Made by a program: the position numbers and the translations under genes | From: Deltaproteobacteria bacterium RIFOXYA12_FULL_61_11 | GTDB taxonomy: Bacteria; Bdellovibrionota_F; JAHFAK01; YA12-FULL-61-11 | Direction: 5' to 3' | NCBI GenBank assembly: GCA_001799195.1 | Contig: MGSU01000299.1 | Coordinates: 1 to 5,373, forward strand | Length of the DNA: 5,373 bases | In this document: piece after piece, positions 1 through 5,268 of the stretch | Position numbering within the stretch: the stretch's first letter is position 1 | Layout: every line of letters starts with the position of its first letter | The notes under the pieces: model-generated | Database searches by the model: none | The model's input: the letters and a program-made list of their open reading frames with translations, nothing else | Told to the model about the DNA's origin: nothing

Positions 1-263
1 GCGATGGACCGGGCGAGGTCGACCAGTTCGGAGCGCAGGTCGTCGGCATTGCCGTCGAGCAGCAAACGTAGGTTCTCGGGCGCGATACCCCCGTAGGTAC
101 TGAAAATGGTCGCCAAGTTCTGTGCGTCTTTTTCGGCATACCGGAGGGGGGTCAGCTCGGAGCCTCCGTCGTTGTTCCCGACGATCAGGGCTAGACGTTC
201 CTCGGCCTCGGCTCCGAAGGCTGTCAGGATCAGGAGGAGAAAAGCCGAAGCGCGCACGCTCAT
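1..263 (-). CDS. Exported caspase-like (peptidase C14) protein, N-terminal part
   Basis: The gene runs off the left edge; 87 codons and two bases are visible. The product opens with a signal peptide (about residues 1-20: MSVRAS, then a Leu-rich core, ending AFGAEA). The mature part begins EERLALIVGNNDGG, followed by LRYAEKDAQNLATIF and then LLLDGNADDL. This is the usual first strand and helix of bacterial caspase-like C14 proteins (ALxVGNN ... L..A..DA..L...F). The catalytic His and Cys would lie past the window, so activity cannot be judged. The ATG lies 11 bp after the anti-sigma stop, in the same direction, so it is the third gene of the sigma operon; only a weak ribosome site (CGGA) precedes it. 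Export places it in the periplasm or beyond, the same side as the anti-sigma C-terminal domain. Similar sigma/anti-sigma/caspase sets are known to me from Myxococcota. The family call is fairly firm; substrate and role are unknown. Confidence 0.8.
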   Translation of the reverse strand, partial: MSVRASAFLLLILTAFGAEAEERLALIVGNNDGGSELTPLRYAEKDAQNLATIFSTYGGIAPENLRLLLDGNADDLRSELVDLARSI

Positions 264-274
264 GGTCCGTGTCG

Positions 275-1039
275 TCAGCGCTTGCTGATCACGAAGGTCG
301 AGGTTTCGACCTCGGGAAGCTGGGGCAGCACATGATCGAGCGGGAGGTCTTGGCGGGCCTCGAGGTCGGTGCGCAGGTCGGCGAAGTCGAGAGGGTGATC
401 CGAGAACAGAGCGACGAACAGTTCGCGGCCTTTGGCCTGGTCGAGGACGATTTTCTGGTCGAAGATCGTCAGCCCGTCCTGATTGGCCCGTAAGCTCTTC
501 CCGGCAGGAGTTGCATGGTAGGCATTGACCTTGCCGCTCTCCTCTTCAATACCGAGGACCAGCACGTAGGCTCGGGGGGTGCGGTAATACAGGAGGATCT
601 GGTCGCCCGCGACCAGGGGCGACGTTTCGGGAAGCCGGTAGACCTCGCCCCGTTTGAGATAGTAGCCGAAGTCCTGTGAACTCCCCTTAAAACGGATGTG
701 ATCCTGGGGTGAGATCCAACCCTGGTGCATCAAGAGACCTGTGCCGACGAGCAGGACCAGGACCATGGCGGCAACGGCCTGGACCGGCCGGGAGGAAAAA
801 TTGCCGAGACGTGGTCTGGTGGGCAACCACAGGACTTTGGGGTCTTCCTGGGTTTCGCGGCCATGGAGGTCGTCGAGCGCTGGGAGGGGATGGGCGGCAA
901 GGAATACCTTGCGTTCGGCGGTCAGGGCGATGAAACGTTGGGCGCAGGGAGCACAGGTCTCGAGGTGTTCGGCCAGTTCGAGGTCCTGGTTCTCGGCCAG
1001 GTATTCGAGGAGGGCGTACTCGGTTGGGCACGAACTCAT
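275..1039 (-). CDS. Membrane anti-sigma factor, zf-HC2 plus DUF4384-like periplasmic domain
   Basis: This 254-residue protein is the likely antagonist of the sigma factor encoded just upstream. An N-terminal zinc-binding anti-sigma motif is visible as HLETCAPC (H25, C29, C32: HxxxCxxC, with C4 as a possible fourth ligand). A single membrane segment follows at about 86-104 (VQAVAAMVLVLLVGTGLLM). The outer part, about 115-254, has the pattern GEVYRLPETSPLVAGDQ, then YYRTPRAYVLVLGIEEESG, then GRELFVALFSDHPLDFADL. It resembles the DUF4384-like domains found with bacterial caspases, though I cannot confirm this with a profile. The start is set by a strong ribosome site (AAGGAGG, five bases before the ATG) and by an ATGA overlap with the sigma stop, which implies translational coupling. 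An ATG-less extension to 1075 would run into the sigma gene and is rejected. The expected role is to hold the sigma factor at the inner membrane until a signal on the outer side releases it. Confidence 0.82.
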   Translation of the reverse strand: MSSCPTEYALLEYLAENQDLELAEHLETCAPCAQRFIALTAERKVFLAAHPLPALDDLHGRETQEDPKVLWLPTRPRLGNFSSRPVQAVAAMVLVLLVGTGLLMHQGWISPQDHIRFKGSSQDFGYYLKRGEVYRLPETSPLVAGDQILLYYRTPRAYVLVLGIEEESGKVNAYHATPAGKSLRANQDGLTIFDQKIVLDQAKGRELFVALFSDHPLDFADLRTDLEARQDLPLDHVLPQLPEVETSTFVISKR

Positions 1040-1545
1040 GCTTCCCTCCTTAACCTGCTGGTTATCTTGGCACAACGGGCTTTGAACCGTTCCAATTTGT
1101 TGTAGACGGTTTTTCTGGACACGTTGAGCATCTCGGCGATCTTTTCCTGAGGGAGTCCGTCGACATGGAAGTAGTAGACGATTTCCTGCGTGGTGCGGTC
1201 GAACCGACCGAGAATGACCTGGAGCAGTTCGTCGACCAAGACCTCGTGTTCTGGGTTAGGGCCCTTTGGATCCGAGAGATTCCCTTCGAGCAATTCCTCC
1301 AGGACGGCGCTCCGGCGTTGCTTGAGCAGGTTGAGGCAGTGGTTGGTGGTGATGCGGTAGATCCAGGTGAAGAGAGAACTCTCCTGCCGGAAACCGGCAA
1401 GTCCGCGAAGGACCTTGACCAGAACATCTTGCGTTGCATCCCACGCCTCTTCCTCGTTGCCGAGGATTCGTCTCGCCTGCCGGAAAATAACGAAGCCGTA
1501 GCGTTCGTAAATCCCGGTCATTTCCAGCGTCGAGTGGTTAGACAC
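1036..1545 (-). CDS. ECF-type RNA polymerase sigma factor (sigma-70 family)
   Basis: This is a 169-residue two-domain sigma factor, the usual ECF size. Region 2 spans about residues 12-80, with IYERYGFVIFRQARRILGN, then the core-binding helix WDATQDVLVKVL and the -10 recognition part FTWIYRITTNHCLNLLKQRR. Region 4 spans about 112-158, with TQEIVYYFHVDGLPQEKIAE followed by MLNVSRKTVYNKLERFK, a clear helix-turn-helix for the -35 element. Start choice: GTG at 1545 has AGGA four bases upstream and lies about 30 nt after the predicted transcription start. An ATG at 1521 leaves only three residues before region 2 and has no ribosome site, but cannot be excluded. The longer frame opening with TTG at 1695 starts upstream of the promoter and is rejected. 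The stop overlaps the anti-sigma start (ATGA). It is the first gene of the sigma/anti-sigma/caspase operon. The promoter in front is housekeeping-like, so I see no sign of autoregulation. The regulon is unknown. Confidence 0.88.
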   Translation of the reverse strand: MSNHSTLEMTGIYERYGFVIFRQARRILGNEEEAWDATQDVLVKVLRGLAGFRQESSLFTWIYRITTNHCLNLLKQRRSAVLEELLEGNLSDPKGPNPEHEVLVDELLQVILGRFDRTTQEIVYYFHVDGLPQEKIAEMLNVSRKTVYNKLERFKARCAKITSRLRREA

Positions 1546-1582
1546 GCGGTCCTGGTCGGCTGAGTAAAAAGAAAATCCCCTC

Positions 1583-1611
1583 TTCCTAGCATTGAGACAG
1601 AGGACTGACAA
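1583..1611 (-). promoter_or_regulatory. Putative housekeeping promoter of the sigma operon
   Basis: Read on the minus strand, TTGTCA (1611-1606) is followed by exactly 17 bp and TAGGAA (1588-1583). A TGC sits immediately before the -10, as in an extended -10. Transcription would start near 1576, giving a leader of about 30 nt to the GTG at 1545. The spacing and motif match three other sites in this window. No ECF-style -35 (GGAAC) is placed properly for this gene. Confidence 0.55.
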
Positions 1612-1678
1612 GCCACGCGACGCCCGGTTCGATCGCGGAGGGAATTGCAGGTATCTTTCGCTTTGTAGCAAAAAGAGC

Positions 1679-1707
1679 TTGACGGAACTTGGCAAATCTG
1701 CTAGATA
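1679..1707 (+). promoter_or_regulatory. Putative promoter of the pentapeptide-repeat gene
   Basis: TTGACG (1679-1684) matches five of six bases of the sigma-70 -35 element. It is followed by 17 bp and TAGATA (1702-1707), preceded by TGC (extended -10). Transcription would start near 1714, leaving a leader of about 39 nt that ends in the ribosome site at 1741-1748. It is the best-scoring of the four similar promoters seen in the window. Confidence 0.6.
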
Positions 1708-1740
1708 ACCGCACCATTCGGGGGACGTTCACGTAGCGAT

Positions 1741-1748
1741 GGGAGGAG
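1741..1748 (+). promoter_or_regulatory. Ribosome binding site of the pentapeptide gene
   Basis: GGGAGGAG ends four bases before the ATG at 1753 (GGAGG six bases before). This strong Shine-Dalgarno sequence fixes the start of the plus-strand gene. Confidence 0.7.
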
Positions 1749-1752
1749 CACT

Positions 1753-2109
1753 ATGGCATTCTACTCCAGCGAGAAGTTTGCAAACATGGTCCAGTCCGGA
1801 CAGCTCACCGCGGGTATGGATTTGGCTAATATCCATATCGAGAACCACAATTTACGCAGCGCCTATCTCGTCTCTGCCAATCTGAAGGGGGCGGTACTGC
1901 GTGGTTCCAACCTCGCCTGCGCGAATTTTGAAGATGCCGATCTGACCGGAGCCGACTTGACCGGTTGCGATCTGAGTTATGCGAACTTCCAGAATGCCAC
2001 CTTGAAGAACTGCGTTTTCGAAAAAGCCAGATTCGAGTTCACTAACCTGCGCCATGCCAGGGTCGACGGAGCCCTCTTCGAGAACATCCAGGGCCAAGCA
2101 ATTCTGTAA
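1753..2109 (+). CDS. Small pentapeptide-repeat protein
   Basis: The product has 118 residues. A short lead (1-20, SSEKFANMVQSGQLTAG) is followed by about 18 pentapeptides from residue 22 to 112, with the A(D/N)LxG pattern plain in NLKGA, NFEDA, DLTGA, DLTGC, DLSYA, NFQNA, NLRHA. Such repeats fold into a right-handed four-sided beta-helix; here it would have four to five coils. There is no signal peptide or membrane segment, so it is likely cytoplasmic. It is the only complete plus-strand gene in the window, divergent from the sigma operon and convergent with the M23 gene. It looks slightly richer in A/T-ending codons than its neighbours. Some pentapeptide proteins mimic DNA and protect gyrase (Qnr, MfpA), but this one is short for that group (those are roughly 180-220 residues) and nothing seen supports that role. 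The family is firm, the function unknown. Confidence 0.9.
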   Translation: MAFYSSEKFANMVQSGQLTAGMDLANIHIENHNLRSAYLVSANLKGAVLRGSNLACANFEDADLTGADLTGCDLSYANFQNATLKNCVFEKARFEFTNLRHARVDGALFENIQGQAIL

Positions 2110-2222
2110 ACCCTCCCCTTAGTCCGACAACGATCGCGGCAGCTTCCGGAGTCCTGGCCTCGGTGGCAGGCCGTCCCTTCGTTCGTCGGCAGGGATTGTT
2201 CTCAGCCTGTGCGATCCAGGCA

Positions 2223-3011
2223 TCAGGGTTCCGGCAAGAACCCTGCGACCTTCGCTTCGCCGCATCCACTGAGATAGTCCAAGGGGTCGAGGGAACTGAC
2301 GCCTCTTCGGATCTCGAAGTGCAGGTGCGCGGGCGGCTGGGTGCCGGTAGAACCGACGCTCGCGATGGCCTCGCCCTTCCTGACGATGTCCCCGGCGGCC
2401 ACGAGGTTGCGCTGGTTGTGCGCGTACACGGTGGTGAACTGGCCGCTGTGCTTGAGAATGACCAGGTTGCCGTAGCCGCGGATGTCGTCATCGCTGTAGA
2501 TGACCTTACCGCTCTCGGCGGCGAGGACCGGAGTGCCTTCCGGGGCCAGGAAGTCTACTCCGTGGTGCATGACCCCATCGACCAGGCCATAGGGGGTGCG
2601 TATCTGGCAAGCCCCGTCGAGGGGCAGAGAGAAACGGAGCTCGGTAGGGATCTTCTCGGTTTTCAGGAGGGGCTTGGGTTCGACTCTGCGCTGGGTTCTG
2701 GGTTTCGCGGGGGGAGCCTTGGAAGTGGGGCCTGACCCGGTCTTCGAGGCCGGGCTCGGTTGCCGGGGTACAGGCTGGGAACTGACGGTTCTCCGTTGCT
2801 CGGAGGACGTGACGGGCAGGAAGAGTTCCTGTCCCGGAGCACCGCTCCAGGAATGGTCGAGCTTGTTGAGCCAACACACCCTTTCTACCGATAGTCCGTG
2901 ACGGGCGGCAACCTCGACTGCCGTTTCTCCGGGGGCCATGCGATGTCTGGTGCCGCTGGTGCAACCAAGGCAGACCGAGAGGGTCAGGAAGGCGAAACAA
3001 CACGTGCGCAT
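2223..3011 (-). CDS. NlpD-like LysM + M23 peptidase, probable lipoprotein
   Basis: This is a 262-residue envelope protein acting on or binding peptidoglycan. The N-terminus MRTCCFAFLTLSVCLGC looks like a lipoprotein signal with C17 as lipidated residue; the lipobox (CLGC) is not canonical because -3 is Cys. A LysM domain spans about 23-67 (PGETAVEVAARHGLSVERV, then WLNKL, then PGQELFLPV). A Pro/Ser/Lys-rich linker of about 60 residues leads to an M23 domain at about 130-248. The M23 zinc ligands are all present: H149 and D153 in HHGVDF and H231 in HLHFE, with H229 and H198 (YAHN) as catalytic partners. E. coli NlpD lacks these residues and only activates amidases, so this protein could be a working endopeptidase. 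It follows yqaA by 73 bp and has its own promoter. The ATG at 3011 fits the signal peptide; a GTG at 3038 coincides with the predicted transcription start and is less likely. The ribosome site is poor. Confidence 0.88.
   Translation of the reverse strand: MRTCCFAFLTLSVCLGCTSGTRHRMAPGETAVEVAARHGLSVERVCWLNKLDHSWSGAPGQELFLPVTSSEQRRTVSSQPVPRQPSPASKTGSGPTSKAPPAKPRTQRRVEPKPLLKTEKIPTELRFSLPLDGACQIRTPYGLVDGVMHHGVDFLAPEGTPVLAAESGKVIYSDDDIRGYGNLVILKHSGQFTTVYAHNQRNLVAAGDIVRKGEAIASVGSTGTQPPAHLHFEIRRGVSSLDPLDYLSGCGEAKVAGFLPEP
2224..2245 (-). terminator. Hairpin at the 3' end of the M23 gene, possible weak terminator
   Basis: CAGGGTTC (2224-2231) and GAACCCTG (2238-2245) form a perfect 8-bp stem around a 6-base loop. 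The hairpin covers the last codons and the stop of the M23 gene. No T-run follows on either strand, so it is not a classic intrinsic terminator. It may protect the 3' end of the transcript or be chance in GC-rich coding DNA. The remaining convergent gap (2110-2222) holds only a short GGCCT/AGGCC stem at 2156-2172, also without a T-run. Confidence 0.25.
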
Positions 3012-3044
3012 GGGCAGGATGATCCCGGTGCGAACCACCCGGGA

Positions 3045-3073
3045 ACTCTAGCCCAGCCATGGGGAAATGACAA
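3045..3073 (-). promoter_or_regulatory. Putative promoter of the M23 lipoprotein gene
   Basis: On the minus strand TTGTCA (3073-3068) is separated by exactly 17 bp from TAGAGT (3050-3045), again preceded by GC. It lies in the 73-bp gap between yqaA and the M23 gene and would start transcription near 3038. The M23 gene may therefore be expressed independently of the surE-pcm-yqaA message. Confidence 0.5.
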
Positions 3074-3084
3074 GAAGAGGCTCG

Positions 3085-3687
3085 TCAGAACAAGTATTTG
3101 ACCGCGAGGAAGCCCAACCCGAGGAGGATGAAGAAGAGCAGGGTGAGGAGGTTGAAGTAGCGGTCGATGAAGGTGCGGATAGGGGCTCCGAACCTGCGGA
3201 TCAGGGCTGCGACGAGGAAGAAGCGGGCGGCTCGGCTGAAGAGGGAGACCAGGGCGAAGACGAGGAGGTTCATCTTGAAGGCCCCGGCCGTGATGGTGAT
3301 GACCTTGTAGGGTACGGGAGTGAAGCCGGCCACGGCCACGAACCAAGCTCCCCAGGCATTGAATTTCTCTTGGACGAGCTGGTAACTCTCTCCCAATTGG
3401 TAGAAATCGATGATGGAGCGGCCCACGGTCTCGAAGAGGAAATAGCCGATGCCGTAACCGAAGATCCCGCCGAGAGCCGAGCCCACGGAACAGATCAGCG
3501 CGAAGGTGAAACTGCGGGTCGGGGTGGCGATGCATAAGGCGATGAGCAGCACGTCCGGAGGGATCGGGAAAAAGGACGATTCAATGAAGGCAAGGACGAA
3601 CAGGGCGCTGCGGCCGTAGGGAGTATCGGCCCAGCGCAGCACGAAATCGTACATGCGACGGAAGAGATTAGCGATGGTTCCAGCCAT
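3085..3687 (-). CDS. yqaA: YqaA/DedA-family (VTT domain) inner membrane protein
   Basis: This is a 200-residue polytopic membrane protein, the usual length for YqaA. The signature ESSFFPIPPDVLLIAL (36-51) is the DedA/VTT re-entrant motif, here with Asp in the acidic position as in YqaA proteins. It is followed by GSALGGIFGYGIGYFLFETVGR (69-90, glycine-rich membrane helix) and then GFTPVPYKVITITAGAF (121-137), typical of the YqaA branch. Hydrophobic helices follow at about 141-162 and 180-197. The wider family includes lipid carrier flippases or scramblases (UptA/DedA types recycle undecaprenyl phosphate); the role of YqaA itself is not settled, so transport is inference. The ATG at 3687 overlaps the end of pcm by 20 bp and is preceded by GTGGGGG; a second ATG at 3654 lies beyond the pcm stop but has no ribosome site. 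Third gene of the surE operon. Confidence 0.85.
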   Translation of the reverse strand: MAGTIANLFRRMYDFVLRWADTPYGRSALFVLAFIESSFFPIPPDVLLIALCIATPTRSFTFALICSVGSALGGIFGYGIGYFLFETVGRSIIDFYQLGESYQLVQEKFNAWGAWFVAVAGFTPVPYKVITITAGAFKMNLLVFALVSLFSRAARFFLVAALIRRFGAPIRTFIDRYFNLLTLLFFILLGLGFLAVKYLF

Positions 3688-4318
3688 GGGCCCCCACGAG
3701 TTTGACGAAACGAGCGTCGCCGAGGGCCTCGCGATGCAGTTCTCCCTCGGATTTATGGAAGACTTGCAGTTCTTGGCTCTCGGCAGGACCCACGGGAATG
3801 ACCAGCCGCCCTCCTTCCCGGAGCTGCTCGAACAACGTTTGAGGCACGGTCGGGGAGCCTGCGGTGACGAGAATGGCGTCATAGGGGGCGTACTCGTTCC
3901 ACCCCATGGTACCGTCACCTGCGCGTATCATGGCATTCTTCAGACCGAGCTGTTCGAGGTTCTTGCGAGCGCGGAGCACGAGGGGGAGTAGCCGTTCGAC
4001 GGAATAGACCTGGCGGCAGACCAGGGCGAGGACCGCGGTCTGATAACCCGAGCCGGTGCCTATCTCGAGTACGGCTTCATCCCCCCGGAGGGCGAGGGCC
4101 TGGGTCATGGTCGCCACGGTCAGGGGCTGGGAGAGGGTTTGACCTTGGCCGATCGGCAGAGCGTAGTTCCCATAGGCCTGTGCGCGCAGGGCTTCTTCGA
4201 GGAAGTTCTCGCGAGGGATACGGCGCATCGCCTCGAGGGTTCGTTCGTCGGTGATGCCGGCCGGTGTCAGGACCTGCGCGACCATGCGTTCCGCTGGGGT
4301 GTGGGGCCGTAAGGTCAT
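3668..4318 (-). CDS. pcm: Protein-L-isoaspartate O-methyltransferase
   Basis: This 216-residue enzyme transfers a methyl group from S-adenosylmethionine to L-isoaspartyl residues in aged proteins, starting their repair; it acts in the cytoplasm. The family's substrate-side segment is visible as AYGNYALPIGQGQTLSQP (48-65), followed by the SAM-binding motif LEIGTGSGYQTAVLA (84-98), the acidic end of strand 2 (YSVER, 105-109) and the late motif YDAILVTAG (146-154). Its length is normal. The start overlaps the surE stop as ATGA, with GGAG eight bases upstream, so the two are translationally coupled. Reading this frame further upstream (to 5014) only produces an Arg/Pro-rich shadow of surE. pcm next to surE is a widely conserved pairing linked to stress survival. 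Confidence 0.95.
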   Translation of the reverse strand: MTLRPHTPAERMVAQVLTPAGITDERTLEAMRRIPRENFLEEALRAQAYGNYALPIGQGQTLSQPLTVATMTQALALRGDEAVLEIGTGSGYQTAVLALVCRQVYSVERLLPLVLRARKNLEQLGLKNAMIRAGDGTMGWNEYAPYDAILVTAGSPTVPQTLFEQLREGGRLVIPVGPAESQELQVFHKSEGELHREALGDARFVKLVGAHGWNHR

Positions 4319-5109
4319 CCCACAACTCCGGGAAGTCGTTCCAGGCGTCGCAATTCGGGGAGTGCAGGTGCGTGACCGATCGCATCGTGCAAGGGGGTGA
4401 TGGAAATATTGTTGGAACAAACCGCGTGGGTGTCGGTCCCGGGGGTACTGTCGAAGCGAACCTCCTGGCCTCCTATCCAATAATAGGGGCGGCCGCGGGG
4501 ATCGGTCCCGCTGACGATATCCCGGCTGTAATCCACCTTGCCGGGCATGGTCACCAAGGGACCTCGCAGGTTTGGCAGATCGTGGTTGGGGACGTTCACG
4601 TTGAGCACGCAGGCAGGCCAGGAAGCCCAGGAAGAGAGGGCGGAGATGAGCGTGCAGGTGAAAGCCGCGGCCTCGGTGTACGAGTAACGGGTGGTCGCCT
4701 CGTTTTGCAAACGGACGATCGTTGCCTCGGAGATTGCCAGGGCCGGTACTTCGAGGCCCCAGGCCTCGAGGGCTGCCGACACCGTGCCGGAATACACGGT
4801 GTCTTGACCGAGGTTGGCCCCTCGGTTGATGCCCGAGACCACGAGGTCCGGCGGGGTGTCGATCATGAGGTGTTTGAGCGCCAGGTGGATGCAGTCGACC
4901 GGAGTGCCGTCGACCGCCCAGGCCCGTTCTCCCCGGGGTTCTGCCCGGAGTGGTCGGCGCAGGGTGATGGCTCTGCCGCACGCGCTCTGTTCTTGGTTCG
5001 GCGCGACGATCCAAACCTCGTAATGTTCAGCGAGATTGGCGACAAGGACGCGAAGTCCGGTCGCGTCAATGCCGTCGTCGTTGGTGACCAGGATACGGCG
5101 TGGTGTCAT
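4315..5109 (-). CDS. surE: 5'/3'-nucleotidase SurE
   Basis: This 264-residue metal-dependent phosphatase removes phosphate from nucleoside 5'- and 3'-monophosphates and in some species from short polyphosphate; it is cytoplasmic. The N-terminal metal site LVTNDDGIDATGL contains D11 and D12. APNQEQSACG carries the metal-site Ser (S42), and SGINRGANLGQDTVYSGTVSAA (92 onward) carries N95 and the family signature. The conserved VDGTPVDCIHLAL (67-79) and the C-terminal part with DYSRD are also present. The length is typical. The ATG at 5109 has GAGGAG seven bases upstream. It is the first gene of the surE-pcm-yqaA operon; a promoter lies about 80 bp upstream, and a different gene ends before it. 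Confidence 0.96.
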   Translation of the reverse strand: MTPRRILVTNDDGIDATGLRVLVANLAEHYEVWIVAPNQEQSACGRAITLRRPLRAEPRGERAWAVDGTPVDCIHLALKHLMIDTPPDLVVSGINRGANLGQDTVYSGTVSAALEAWGLEVPALAISEATIVRLQNEATTRYSYTEAAAFTCTLISALSSWASWPACVLNVNVPNHDLPNLRGPLVTMPGKVDYSRDIVSGTDPRGRPYYWIGGQEVRFDSTPGTDTHAVCSNNISITPLHDAIGHAPALPELRRLERLPGVVG

Positions 5110-5192
5110 CGGCGCTCTCCTCGGTTGGCCGGTGTCGAGAGGGACGAAACCCGGGCCATGCGAGTGCCGCGAGCCGTCGAACCAGGATCTCG

Positions 5193-5221
5193 GTCCTAGC
5201 GCAGCGAGGGCGGAAAAGCAA
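5193..5221 (-). promoter_or_regulatory. Putative promoter of the surE-pcm-yqaA operon
   Basis: On the minus strand TTGCTT (5221-5216) is followed by exactly 17 bp and TAGGAC (5198-5193), with GC just before the -10. Transcription would start near 5186, giving a leader of about 77 nt to surE. The -35 is weaker than in the other three sites. The rest of 5110-5268 shows no gene and no clear terminator. Confidence 0.5.
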
Positions 5222-5268
5222 GATTCGCGCGGTGGCCGGCGATCTCCAGGGGGGCGTCGTGGGGAGGA

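Noticed and set aside
122-493. 123-codon plus-strand frame at the left edge
   Set aside because: It overlaps antisense the caspase-like start and the anti-sigma end, both of which have recognisable family motifs.
1546-1695. N-terminal extension of the sigma factor to a TTG start
   Set aside because: The extension passes through the predicted promoter and leader, contains no sigma-factor motif and begins with a rare start without a ribosome site.
2156-2172. GGCCT/AGGCC stem as a bidirectional terminator between convergent genes
   Set aside because: The stem is only 5 bp with a 7-base loop and no T-run on either side.
2163-2735. 190-codon plus-strand frame in the convergent region
   Set aside because: Most of it is antisense to the LysM/M23 gene, and no ribosome site or domain is visible.
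3067-3537. Very acidic Glu/Asp-rich 156-codon frame on the plus strand
   Set aside because: It is antisense to yqaA; the acidic run is what hydrophobic membrane-protein codons give when read backwards.
4319-5014. N-terminal extension of pcm giving a 448-residue protein
   Set aside because: The extra residues are an Arg/Pro/His-rich shadow of surE in another frame; the pcm ATG at 4318 overlaps the surE stop as ATGA and has a ribosome site.
4264-5199. 311-codon open frame on the plus strand across surE
   Set aside because: It lies fully antisense to surE, whose catalytic motifs are intact, and its product is Gly/Arg/Val-rich with no recognisable domain; long antisense frames are expected at this GC content.
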